Assembly (NCBI GenBank): GCA_040751755.1
Contig: JBFMHC010000040.1
Coordinates: 171,530-235,529, forward strand
Source of the DNA: PFJX01 sp040751755
Lineage (GTDB): Bacteria > Pseudomonadota > Gammaproteobacteria > Burkholderiales > Thiobacillaceae
Reading direction: 5' to 3'
Length of the DNA: 64,000 nt
Shown here: piece after piece, positions 11,052 through 19,734 of the stretch
Layout: every line of letters begins with the position of its first letter
How positions within the stretch are numbered: the first letter of the stretch is position 1
Notes under the pieces: generated by a model
Database searches by the model: none
The model's input: the letters and a program-made list of their open reading frames with translations, nothing else
Told to the model about the DNA's origin: nothing
Made by a program: the position numbers and the translations under genes

Positions 11052-13826
11052 ATGAACCGTCGCCCCCGCCCCACTCCCTCCCTCCTGGTCCTCCTCCTCG
11101 CGATCGCGCTGGCGGGCTGCGGCAAGAGCCCGGAACAACATTTCGAGCAAGGCAAGGCCCTGTTCGAGAAAGGTGACAGCCAGGGGGCCATCCTCGAGCT
11201 CAAGACCACCCTGCAGGCACAGCCCAACAACGCGGAGGCACGGTTGCTGCTGGGCAGGAGCTATCTGGCGACGGAGGCCTATGCCGCGGCGGAGAAGGAA
11301 CTGCAGGCGGCGCGGCAGGGCGGCATCGCCATCGACCGCGTCCTGCCCCTGCTCGCCAGGGCCACCATCGGCATGGGCGAACCGCAAAAAGCACTCGACC
11401 TGGGCATACCGCCCGGCACGCTGAACCGCGCGGACAGCACCGCCATGCACGTGATCCGCGCCGAGGCCCTGCAGGCGCTGGGCAAACAGGCGGAGGCGGA
11501 GCAGGCCATGGCGGTCGCGGAGGGGATCGACGCGACGCATCCGGACCTCCTGCTGCTCAAGGCGCGCCAGGCCGTCGGCAAACACGACCTCGCCCGTGCA
11601 TCCGAACTCCTCGACGCCGCGCTCGCCAAGAACCCGCAGCTGACCTTCGCCTACTACCTTAAGGGCGCCATCCTCGAGGAACAGAAGCGTTTCGACGACG
11701 CGGTGAAGACCTACCAGACGGCCTTGCGGCACGACCCCAAGGCCTACCGCGCGCAACTGAGCATCTCCGATCTCGAGTTCAACCGGGGCAACAGCGCCGC
11801 CGGCGAGGAGGCCCTCAAGACGGCGGAGAAGCTGGCGCCGAACCAGGTGTTGGTGAAATACGCCCGTGGCTATTACGAATTGCGCCGCAACCACCTCAAG
11901 GCCGCCAATGACACCCTGCTGCAGGTGTTGCGCGTCGCGCCCGACTACACCCCGGCGGTCCTGGCCCAGGCCATGGTCAACCTCGGTCTCGGCAATTACG
12001 AGCAAAGCCTGAAGGCCGCCCAACTGGTCCTCGGCCGGGAGCCGAACAACACTTTGGCCGCGCGCCTCGTCGCCGCGAGCCAGATCGAGTCCGGCGACCC
12101 CAGGGATGCCCTCGCGACCCTCGCCCCCATGCTGCAACGGCGGCCCGACCACGCGCGACTGCTCGCACTATCCGGCGAGGCATACATGCAGTCGAAGGAT
12201 TACCAGAACGCCCTGAAACAGCTCCGGCAGGCCGCGCAGGCCGACCCCACGAACCCGCAGATCAGGCTGCGCGAGGCGCAGAGCCTGTTGGCGCTCGGGG
12301 AACCCGAGCAGGCCATCGCCACCCTCGAACAGGCGGTGAAACTGAGTCCCAAGGCCGGCCAGGCGGATGTGGCGATCATCGGCATCCACCTGCAACGCAA
12401 GGATTTCGACAAGGCCCTGCAGGCGATCGCCAACCTGGAAAGGAAGCTGCCCAACAACGCCAACACGCACAGCCTGCGGGCCGCCGCCCTGCTCGGCAAG
12501 GGCGACCGGGCCGGTGCGCGCAAGGCACTGGAGCAGGCCCTGGCCTTGCAGCACGATTTCATCCCCGCCGCTGCGAATCTTGCGCGCATGGACCTGGCGG
12601 AGAAGAACCCCAAGGCCGCCCGCCAGCGCTTCGTGCGCATCCTCGACAAGGCACCCGGAAACGCCGACGCCATGCTTGCCCTGGCGGAACTCGCCTTGCT
12701 CGACCGGCAGGAGGCGGAACACGTCGAATGGCTCCAAAAGGCGATCAAGGCGGACCCGCGCTCGCTGCAGGCGCGCCGACTGCTGTCGCGCCACTACCTG
12801 TCGAAAAAGGACTTCCCCAAGGCCTTGGCCGAGGCGGAGGACGCGGTGAAGAACCTGCCGGACGACCCCCTGGCGCTCGACCTCCTGGGCAGCACCCAAT
12901 CGGCCGCCGGCGCGCACAAGGCGGCCATCGACACCTATCGGCAACTCATCAAGAAGCAGCCCAATTCGGCCGAGGCCTACTATCAACTGGGACTGGCGCA
13001 AATCGTCGCCAAGCAGACGGCCGATGCGCGCGCCTCACTCGCACAGTCGCTGCAGATCAATCCCGACCTCATCGTCTCGATGCACGCGCTCATCAGGCTC
13101 GACCTTGAGGAGAAAAAGCCGGACAGCGCCCTGGAATGGGCGAGGAAGATCCAGGCCGCGCGTCCCAACTCGCCCACCGGCTACGAGGAGGAAGGCAACA
13201 TCCAGATGCAGCGCCAGCAGGCCCCTCTGGCCGCGAAGGCCTACCAACAAGCGCTGGAGAAGGGCGCGGGCACGCCGGTCCTGATCAAGCTGCACGACGC
13301 GCTGCGCCGCGCCGGCGACACCAAGGGCGCCCAGTCCAGGCTGGAGGCGTGGGTCAGGGCACGCCCAGGCGACCTGCTGGCGCGCGCCTACCTGGCCAGC
13401 CAGGCCATCCTGAACGGCCAGGACAAGGTCGCCATCGCCCAATACGAGGAGATCCTGCGGCTCCAGCCGAACGACCTCGCCTCGCTCAACAACCTGGCGA
13501 ACCTGTATCAACGCCAGAAGGACCCCCGCGCGCTGGCCCTGGCGGAGAAGGTGTACAAGGCCTCGCCGGAAAACCCGCTGGTGCAGGACACCCTCGGCTG
13601 GATCCTCCTCGAACGCGGCGAACAGCTGCAAAAGGCCATGGAGCTGCTGCGCAAGGCATCGACCCGGGCCATCGGCGACCCTTCGGTGCAATACCACTAC
13701 GCGGTCGCTCTGGCACGCAGCGGCGACAAGGCTGGCGCGCGCGAGGCCCTGCGCAAGGCGCTCAACGCCCAGCGCGCCTTCCCCGAAGCCGCCGACGCGC
13801 GGGCGCTCCTGTCCAGTCTCTCCTGA
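11052..13826 (+). CDS. prsT: Second PrsT-like TPR protein, predicted lipoprotein
   Basis: A 924-residue paralogue of the preceding PrsT, again nearly all TPR repeats. Its N-terminus differs: RRPRPTPSLLVLLLAIALAGC is a lipoprotein signal with the lipobox LAGC (Cys about 21), followed by GKSPEQHFEQGKALF. The upstream gene has KSPEDHLRKGIALQ at the matching place, so the mature parts align from the start. I choose the ATG at 11052 because it gives this signal; the open frame extends upstream to 10941 but there overlaps prsT1. The pair suggests one inner-membrane-anchored and one lipid-anchored solenoid, perhaps spanning the periplasm. Confidence 0.87.
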   Translation: MNRRPRPTPSLLVLLLAIALAGCGKSPEQHFEQGKALFEKGDSQGAILELKTTLQAQPNNAEARLLLGRSYLATEAYAAAEKELQAARQGGIAIDRVLPLLARATIGMGEPQKALDLGIPPGTLNRADSTAMHVIRAEALQALGKQAEAEQAMAVAEGIDATHPDLLLLKARQAVGKHDLARASELLDAALAKNPQLTFAYYLKGAILEEQKRFDDAVKTYQTALRHDPKAYRAQLSISDLEFNRGNSAAGEEALKTAEKLAPNQVLVKYARGYYELRRNHLKAANDTLLQVLRVAPDYTPAVLAQAMVNLGLGNYEQSLKAAQLVLGREPNNTLAARLVAASQIESGDPRDALATLAPMLQRRPDHARLLALSGEAYMQSKDYQNALKQLRQAAQADPTNPQIRLREAQSLLALGEPEQAIATLEQAVKLSPKAGQADVAIIGIHLQRKDFDKALQAIANLERKLPNNANTHSLRAAALLGKGDRAGARKALEQALALQHDFIPAAANLARMDLAEKNPKAARQRFVRILDKAPGNADAMLALAELALLDRQEAEHVEWLQKAIKADPRSLQARRLLSRHYLSKKDFPKALAEAEDAVKNLPDDPLALDLLGSTQSAAGAHKAAIDTYRQLIKKQPNSAEAYYQLGLAQIVAKQTADARASLAQSLQINPDLIVSMHALIRLDLEEKKPDSALEWARKIQAARPNSPTGYEEEGNIQMQRQQAPLAAKAYQQALEKGAGTPVLIKLHDALRRAGDTKGAQSRLEAWVRARPGDLLARAYLASQAILNGQDKVAIAQYEEILRLQPNDLASLNNLANLYQRQKDPRALALAEKVYKASPENPLVQDTLGWILLERGEQLQKAMELLRKASTRAIGDPSVQYHYAVALARSGDKAGAREALRKALNAQRAFPEAADARALLSSLS

Positions 13827-13866
13827 GCGCGCCCGGGGCCGGGCTGCGCCCAGCCCGCCCCCGCCA

Positions 13867-16239
13867 TCACACCGACATGAAGGCCCGTCTGATGCGCAGC
13901 CTGCCCCACAACACCACGAGGGCGGGCAGCAGCAGCAACTCGAACACCTGCCCCGCCAGAAGGCCCGTCGCCGTCAACAGGCCGAAGTGAACCGTCGGCT
14001 GGAAGTGCGAACCGACCAGCAGCAGGAACTGCGTCACCAATAGCAGCGAGATCGCCACCACCGCCTTGCCCGCGGCGTCGAAGCTGCGCGCGAGCGAGAA
14101 CACGACGCCGAAACCCTTGTGCCGCCGCTCCTGGTACTGGTGGAAGAAGTGGATGGTGTCGTCCACGGTGATCCCCAGCAGCACGCTGGCGATCAGGACG
14201 GTGGCCATGTCGAGGTAGATGCCCAGCGTGCCCATGAGGATGAACACCACCATCAGCGGCGCCAGGTTGGGCAGCATGCTGATCACCGCAGCGGGCAGCG
14301 AGCGCCACAGCACCAGCATGATGAGGAAGATCTGCCCGAAGGCGCCGGCGAAGCTGTGCATCTGCCCCACCACCAGCAACTCCTGCTGGTCGGAGAACTG
14401 GCGCCCGAAGCCGCTGAAGTCGAACCGGAGGCCGGGATAGGCATGGCCCGCCAGGTGCGCCTTGATCTTCGCGATCACCGCGCTGATCTCGTTCGCGCCA
14501 TGCACGTTGAGGTTGAGGACGATACGCGCGCGCTGGTATTCGCCGTTCACCAGTTCCTCCAGGTCGCGCCCGTCGTAGATCAGCAGCAGCTGGCTCAGCA
14601 ACTTGCTGTCGTCGGGCACGGCACGGTACACCGGGTCCTCGCCGTGGAAGGCCCAGTTCATCTCCTCCACGAGGTCGGCCATGGAAAAGGTGCGGTCCAC
14701 CTCGGGCAGGGTCTCCACCCAGGTCTGCAGGTCCTTCAGGCGCCGCAGGGTCTGCGCGTCCTTGAAGGCGTCGCGCCCGGCACCGTCGACGACGATCTCC
14801 AGCGATCCCACGCCGACCAGGCGTTCCTCGATCAGCCGGGTCGACTTCGAGATGGCATGCCCGTCGTCAAAGAACTTGAGCAGGTCGGACTCCACCGTCA
14901 CCTTCCAGATCTGCGGGGTAGCCAGCCCCACCAAGAGGACCACGCCCGACACCACCCAGCCGGCGTTGCGCATGCTGAAGCTCGCCAGGCCATAGGAGAT
15001 CCGCTTCGTCCAGGCGAAACCGGCCGTGCCGCGCGGCCAGGGCCCCTTGTCGAAGGCGACCAGCAGCGGCGGCACGAGATAGAAGATGACGATGTAGATC
15101 ATCAAGGCGCCAAACGAGGCGACCAGGCCGAACACCTGCACGGGCGGGATCGGCACCAGGACCAGGCTGGCCGTGCCGGCGATGGTGCTGAGCAGGTTGA
15201 AGAAGGCCGGCTTGTGCACCAGACGCGTCGCGTAGACCACCCGCCGGGGCCGGCGGAAGCCGGCGTTGCGCATGCGTTGCAGGGCGGCGTAGTAGTGCAG
15301 CAGGTTGGCCACCGTGTAGGCGGCGAGCAGGGTCGGCACCATCGCGGTCACCAGGGTGTAGGGCTGGCCGATCGCCGCGATCAGGGCCACGCAACTCACC
15401 ACCACGGTGCTCATCGCCACCGCGCCGATCAGCATGGGGCGGCCCCGCCCCACCACCCAAAGCAGGAGTTGCAAGCCAATCACGAACACCAGCGGCGTGA
15501 ACATCACGCTGTCCTGGATCATGGAACGGAATTCCGCCGCGTCCAGTGCCACCGGGCCCGCCACCGCCACCAGGCGGTCGCGCAGGCCGAGGGTTTTCAC
15601 TGTCTCGTGGAGATATTCCTCAATCGCCACGCGCTGGCGGCTCTCATTCAACTTCTTCACCCGCACCACCAGCGCCAGCACCGTGCCGTCCTTCGACGCC
15701 AGCCAGCCCGGCACGAAGCGGTCCGCCAGGACTCGCTCGCGCCATTCGTCGGCACTGCGCTCGGCCAGATTCTCCGCGTCCACCAGCGGCTCGACCGCGA
15801 AGCCGTCCTCGGTGGCGGCGATGTGGTCGACGCTGGTGACGGAGAACACCCGGTCGACCTCGGGGCGCTGCTCCATCTCGCGGCGCAGCTTGTCCAGCGC
15901 CGCGAGGTTCTCGTGGCTGTAGGGCGCCGCGCCGCTGAACAGGGCGATCAGCAGTTCGTCGTTGGGGAATTCGGCGCGAATCTGCCGTTCCAGCACCGCC
16001 GCCGGCGACTGCGCGGGAAAATACAGGACCGGGGCGTTGTTGAACTCCAGGCGCAGCAGGAAGAAGGCCGCCACGGCATGGATCAGCACGATCAATGCGA
16101 TGGCGGTGCGCACGCCCAGCAGCCTGGGCTCGATGGCGCGCCAGAATCGCCCCTCCGGCTCCGGCACATGGACCATGGTGGAAGGATAGGTAGGGGCGCC
16201 CGGGACCTCCGCGGGGATCTGCGACTCGCTGGCGGCCAT
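13867..16239 (-). CDS. RND/MMPL-superfamily exporter
   Basis: A 790-residue inner-membrane transporter with two copies of a one-plus-five membrane helix unit. The first helix (about 42-62) precedes a large periplasmic loop, helices cluster at about 255-400, a second loop spans about 435-625, and the final cluster is at about 625-785. This is the layout of the RND superfamily exporter/MMPL group, which often carries lipids or hopanoids rather than drugs. In the second helix cluster DDTIHFFHQYQERRHKG is the conserved segment after TM helix 4. It is the last gene of a minus-strand operon with a beta-barrel-like protein and a LolA-like protein, a set suited to moving a hydrophobic substrate to the outer membrane. 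Substrate unknown. Confidence 0.88.
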   Translation of the reverse strand: MAASESQIPAEVPGAPTYPSTMVHVPEPEGRFWRAIEPRLLGVRTAIALIVLIHAVAAFFLLRLEFNNAPVLYFPAQSPAAVLERQIRAEFPNDELLIALFSGAAPYSHENLAALDKLRREMEQRPEVDRVFSVTSVDHIAATEDGFAVEPLVDAENLAERSADEWRERVLADRFVPGWLASKDGTVLALVVRVKKLNESRQRVAIEEYLHETVKTLGLRDRLVAVAGPVALDAAEFRSMIQDSVMFTPLVFVIGLQLLLWVVGRGRPMLIGAVAMSTVVVSCVALIAAIGQPYTLVTAMVPTLLAAYTVANLLHYYAALQRMRNAGFRRPRRVVYATRLVHKPAFFNLLSTIAGTASLVLVPIPPVQVFGLVASFGALMIYIVIFYLVPPLLVAFDKGPWPRGTAGFAWTKRISYGLASFSMRNAGWVVSGVVLLVGLATPQIWKVTVESDLLKFFDDGHAISKSTRLIEERLVGVGSLEIVVDGAGRDAFKDAQTLRRLKDLQTWVETLPEVDRTFSMADLVEEMNWAFHGEDPVYRAVPDDSKLLSQLLLIYDGRDLEELVNGEYQRARIVLNLNVHGANEISAVIAKIKAHLAGHAYPGLRFDFSGFGRQFSDQQELLVVGQMHSFAGAFGQIFLIMLVLWRSLPAAVISMLPNLAPLMVVFILMGTLGIYLDMATVLIASVLLGITVDDTIHFFHQYQERRHKGFGVVFSLARSFDAAGKAVVAISLLLVTQFLLLVGSHFQPTVHFGLLTATGLLAGQVFELLLLPALVVLWGRLRIRRAFMSV

Positions 16240-16258
16240 GTGTTCGTATCCCCCGTGT

Positions 16259-17602
16259 TCAGAACCTGGCGCGCCAGCCCACCTCGATCAGATCCTTGTC
16301 CTGGTAGTAACCGCCAAGGGACTTGTCCGTGCCGGAAAAGGCATGGCCGGCGAGATAGAACTCGTGCTGGTCGATGCCCAGGTAGGCGAGCCTGGGGTTG
16401 AGATAGATGTCCCGCTCCCCCAGCCCGGACACGAAGCGCAGGTTGAAGCGCCAGCGCCCCTGTGCGAAGGGGTGCTCGACCTCGCCGGTCAGGGCATAAA
16501 CCTCGTCGCGGTCGAGGATGGGCGCGTGCACCAGGGTCTTGTGGCCCGCCAGCTGCAGGGTCACGCGGGTCTCCGCGTCGCCGGGGAAGAACTCCGTGCC
16601 CAGCACGACGTCCCAACCGTTCTGCAGACCCATCTGTCCGGACGCAAAAGTGACCGGCACGTCGCTGCTCCACGCCGCCTCCATGCGCCAGGTGGCGCCC
16701 GCCTTCTGGGTCTCCAGTTCGCCGCCCACCACCCAGGTATAAGGGTGGACGCCGGTCAGCGTGCCGGCCCCAATGCGGTAGTAGGGCAGCGACTGGCGCA
16801 CGCGCTGCACGCTGAGGCCGTAATCGACCCCGCCGCCGGCGCGCGTCAGGCGCACGCCGCCGCCGCCGCTGCCATGCGCGTCCTCGCGCACGGCAGCGCC
16901 GATCGCCAACGGCACGGAACCGATGCCGAGGACGCGCCCCGCCACCGTGTCCACGGGATGCCAAGCGCTGTCCAGATGCGGCATCACCGCCGCGTCGAAG
17001 GCCGGCAGCCAGACCGCGTCCAGCTTGTAATCGCCGAGAAACTCCTCCCAGCGCACGGCGGGGACGGCGCGGCGCCGCTCCGGCTGCTTGTCCAGGACCA
17101 GGCGCGTCAGGTCGACACGGCTCATGCGGTCGATCGGCGAGATCTCATCCACCCGGCCCCACAGCACGTTCTGCGCGCCCACGGTGATGCGCCGGTCCTC
17201 GCCGCGCCAGCGCGCATAGTTTTCCGCGTAATCCAGGCGTCCGCGCGAGAAATCCGGATTCCCGCCCTGCACCTGGGCATCGGCGCGCAGGCCCAGCGCG
17301 TACTCCCAGGCGCCGGACTGCATGCCGGCGCTCACGGAGGCGAACAGATTGGCCATCGTGTCGGGCGCCGAATCGCCGGTGAACAGGTCGGCCGACAGGC
17401 GCGCCTCATCGAGCTTCACCTTCCAGACACCCTGCGCCTTTTTCTTGCCCTTGGCCTTCTTCTTGGCCTTCGCGGGGGTCGGCGCCTCCGCCGGATCGCC
17501 CGCCTCCGGCACCGCGTCATCCTGGGCCGCCGCGTAGCTCGTCGGCACGGCGGCCAACAGACAGGCCAGGCCCAGGGCGATCGTCATTTGCGTGGTTCTC
17601 AT
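16259..17602 (-). CDS. Predicted outer-membrane protein (DUF1302-like) of the RND operon
   Basis: A 447-residue secreted protein. The signal peptide is MRTTQMTIALGLACLLAAVP, cut after SYAAA. A lysine/alanine-rich linker (AKAKKKAKGKKKAQG, about 48-62) is followed by about 380 residues of alternating amphipathic strands, and the last residues (VGWRARF) end in an aromatic residue as outer-membrane barrels do. I start at 17602, where the signal peptide begins; the open frame continues upstream without supporting features. Similar proteins accompany RND exporters and LolA-like proteins. Likely role: outer-membrane partner of the exporter encoded 19 nt downstream. Family assignment is tentative. 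Confidence 0.7.
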   Translation of the reverse strand: MRTTQMTIALGLACLLAAVPTSYAAAQDDAVPEAGDPAEAPTPAKAKKKAKGKKKAQGVWKVKLDEARLSADLFTGDSAPDTMANLFASVSAGMQSGAWEYALGLRADAQVQGGNPDFSRGRLDYAENYARWRGEDRRITVGAQNVLWGRVDEISPIDRMSRVDLTRLVLDKQPERRRAVPAVRWEEFLGDYKLDAVWLPAFDAAVMPHLDSAWHPVDTVAGRVLGIGSVPLAIGAAVREDAHGSGGGGVRLTRAGGGVDYGLSVQRVRQSLPYYRIGAGTLTGVHPYTWVVGGELETQKAGATWRMEAAWSSDVPVTFASGQMGLQNGWDVVLGTEFFPGDAETRVTLQLAGHKTLVHAPILDRDEVYALTGEVEHPFAQGRWRFNLRFVSGLGERDIYLNPRLAYLGIDQHEFYLAGHAFSGTDKSLGGYYQDKDLIEVGWRARF

Positions 17603-17651
17603 GCCTTTCCCTTTGTTCGTCTGCTTGTTCGTATACACACCATCCCGGTGT

Positions 17652-18470
17652 TCAAGGCCGGTAGTCTTCTTCCGCGCTCTCGTCTTCCAGCGTCTGGGTA
17701 CTGAACAGCCTTGCCGGCAGGCGCCGATCATACAGGGCGCGCTCGACGGTCAGGCGCGTCTGATGTCCTGATTCCAGGTCGGTCATGACACTGTCCATCA
17801 CCGTCCAGTAGCCCTGCACCTTCTCCCTTTTCAATACCTGCAGGCGCTTGCCCGGCTGGGCCTCGTTCCTGCCGTAGAAATCCACCCGCATCGGCAGGGC
17901 GGTGGCCGGATCGATCCAGCTCAGGCGCTTGGCATAGACGGAATTCCCGGCCTCCGTCGGCACGCTTTCGAGGATATCGCAGGCCACCCCCGCGACGGTT
18001 TCGCGGCCCACCACCCTGTGTTCGTCCTGCTCGACCTTGCGGTCGCGCAGGTCTTCGTAGAAATAGTCGGAGTTCACGAAACGCCCGCCCTTGCGTCCGG
18101 AGTCGATCCTGCGCACCCGCTCCATCGCCGGCAGGTACACCCACTGGTTGGATTCGCCGTCCGCCCTGTCCAGGGTCAGGAGCCCCGTCCCCTCGATGTC
18201 CGCCGGCTCCAGGAAGCGGATCAGCGAGGCCACCTCGCCTCCCTTCCGGTCCAGGCGATACACCAGCATCTTGCGCACGCGCGGCGCACGCCCCCTGTCC
18301 TGCAGGACCATGCTGACCACCGAGGTGGCATCCTTGCCGTTGGGGCGGTCATAGACCTTGCGCGCCAGTTGCTCGCCCGCCGCATCCGCGCCGGCCGTAT
18401 TGGGGGACAGGCACAACGCCACCCCCAGTGCCACACCAAGTTGAGTCAGGAAACGCTTCATCGCTCGCAT
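17652..18470 (-). CDS. Outer membrane lipoprotein-sorting protein (LolA-like)
   Basis: A 272-residue periplasmic protein with a signal peptide (RFLTQLGVALGVALCLSPN, cut near AGA-DA). The body has the features of the LolA-like family annotated as outer-membrane lipoprotein-sorting protein: VLQDRGRAPRVRKMLVYRLD, then FLEPADIEGTGLLTLDR, NQWVYLPAMERVRRI and SDYFYEDLRDR. Such proteins bind lipid in a half-open beta barrel and usually sit beside RND exporters, as here. It is the first gene of the operon that continues with the barrel-like protein (49-nt gap) and the exporter. The start could be M1 or M4; M1 is given. Confidence 0.85.
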   Translation of the reverse strand: MRAMKRFLTQLGVALGVALCLSPNTAGADAAGEQLARKVYDRPNGKDATSVVSMVLQDRGRAPRVRKMLVYRLDRKGGEVASLIRFLEPADIEGTGLLTLDRADGESNQWVYLPAMERVRRIDSGRKGGRFVNSDYFYEDLRDRKVEQDEHRVVGRETVAGVACDILESVPTEAGNSVYAKRLSWIDPATALPMRVDFYGRNEAQPGKRLQVLKREKVQGYWTVMDSVMTDLESGHQTRLTVERALYDRRLPARLFSTQTLEDESAEEDYRP

Positions 18471-18540
18471 CGCCGGAAAAACCTGTGCCGTAGGTTACCC
18501 CAATAACGTGCGAGTTGCGTTTTCTCGCACCGGGCGAGCA

Positions 18541-18575
18541 AATGAAAAAGCCCCAAGGCTTGCGCCTTGGGGCTT
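18541..18575 (-). terminator. Rho-independent terminator after pepA
   Basis: On the minus strand a perfect 12-bp stem (AAGCCCCAAGGC with a GCAA tetraloop) at 18575-18548 is followed by TTTTTCATT. It sits 25 nt beyond the pepA stop and separates pepA from the LolA-like/RND operon on the same strand. Confidence 0.9.
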
Positions 18576-18600
18576 GCTTCAGGTCGGGAACCTGAGGAGA

Positions 18601-19458
18601 TCAGGCGGCCTTGCGACGACGCAGGGACAGACCCAGGCCGGTCAGGCCCAGACCCAGCAGGGCCAGGGAGCTGGGCTCGGGAACGAACACGGCGCTCACG
18701 TCACCGGTGACGCTGGTGGTGTAGACGGCGCCGGTGCTGACCGTGGCCAGCAGGGTGCTGAAGTCGACGTTGTCGAAGTCACCGTCAACGTTGGTCTCCA
18801 GGTAGAAGGGGCGCGGAGACACGAAGTAGCTCTCGCCGTTCTGGTCGCCGGCAAAGGCGCCGCTCTGGTCGCCGGTGGTCAGGGTGAAGTCCTTGAACCA
18901 CAGGTCGAAGGCGCCGGGGTTGCCGATCACGTTCTTCAGGGAGAACAGGGAAGAGGAGGAGGCGATCAGGTAGTCGTCGCTGGTGTTGCCCAGCACGACG
19001 TTGGCGAAACCATCCGCGCCCAGGGCCTTGGTGGTGTTGCTGTTGACGTCGATATAAAGGCTGAAGGTGCCGCTGTTGCCGTTGAACTGGGCCTGGCCAC
19101 CGGCACCCAGGGACACCGAGCCGGTCGCGTCAAACAGGGCATACATCTGGTACTGGTTGGACTGACCGAAACCGCCACCACCCAGCTGGGTCAGCAGGAG
19201 GTCCTGGCCATCGTTGCCGTAGAGGGCGGAGAAGTTGGCGTAGGCGTGGGTGGTGAAGCCCAGGGTGCTGGGGCTGGTCGCGTACACGGAGTACTTCTCG
19301 TTGTAACCACCGTTCAGCTTGTCAGCGGTGATCTTGTTGGCGTAGGCGCCGGGCACGGAACCTTCTTCAACCTTGAAGTCCAGCAGAGAAACAGCAGCGA
19401 AGGCGGGAACACTGGTGAAAGCAGCGACGGCCGCCAGGGACAAGAGGGTCTTTTTCAT
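18601..19458 (-). CDS. pepA: PepA-type PEP-CTERM protein (flocculation-associated)
   Basis: A 285-residue exported protein. The signal peptide is KKTLLSLAAVAAFTSVPAFA; the middle is rich in G, S, N and T as expected for a heavily glycosylated surface protein. The C-terminus is a canonical PEP-CTERM sorting tag: VPEPSSLALLGLGLTGLGL then RRRKAA, meaning PEP motif, membrane helix and arginine cluster, for cleavage by an exosortase. The sequence resembles the PepA family linked to floc formation in Zoogloea. I choose the ATG at 19458 because GGAG lies 6 nt upstream; an in-frame ATG 6 nt earlier abuts that GGAG. A sigma-54 promoter lies upstream and a strong terminator downstream. The exosortase itself is outside the window. 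Confidence 0.93.
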   Translation of the reverse strand: MKKTLLSLAAVAAFTSVPAFAAVSLLDFKVEEGSVPGAYANKITADKLNGGYNEKYSVYATSPSTLGFTTHAYANFSALYGNDGQDLLLTQLGGGGFGQSNQYQMYALFDATGSVSLGAGGQAQFNGNSGTFSLYIDVNSNTTKALGADGFANVVLGNTSDDYLIASSSSLFSLKNVIGNPGAFDLWFKDFTLTTGDQSGAFAGDQNGESYFVSPRPFYLETNVDGDFDNVDFSTLLATVSTGAVYTTSVTGDVSAVFVPEPSSLALLGLGLTGLGLSLRRRKAA

Positions 19459-19513
19459 TTCCATCTCCAAGTAGTTTGAAATCGCATCAGGCCAGGGGCC
19501 GTGCCGAACATAG

Positions 19514-19529
19514 AGCAAAGCCCGTGCCA
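19514..19529 (-). promoter_or_regulatory. Sigma-54 (-24/-12) promoter of pepA
   Basis: The minus strand reads TGGCAC-N5-TTGCT, a perfect match to the RpoN consensus TGGCAC-N5-TTGCW. Transcription should begin roughly 12 nt beyond the -12 element, near 19503, about 45 nt upstream of the pepA start. PrsR, encoded in this window with an intact GAFTGA loop, is the expected activator. Confidence 0.9.
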
Positions 19530-19734
19530 GAAAACAAATTCTTTTTATATTCAACATGTTGCACAATCCGCCCAAAGCGGCGAGCCCCCCTCTGTAAAGC
19601 CCACCGACACCCTCTCTGGTACATGAGGCCCTTATGCGCCCCTTGCGGGACAGCAATGCTCCCGCATCGGGCCGATGGCGTGCAACAATTTGCCGCGAGC
19701 ATTTTTTCACCGCGTTCTGGGATGCGTCACGTAC

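Noticed and set aside
14119..16401. 760-codon plus-strand open frame
   Set aside because: Antisense shadow of the RND exporter; low-complexity His/Gln/Arg-rich translation typical of high-GC complement frames.
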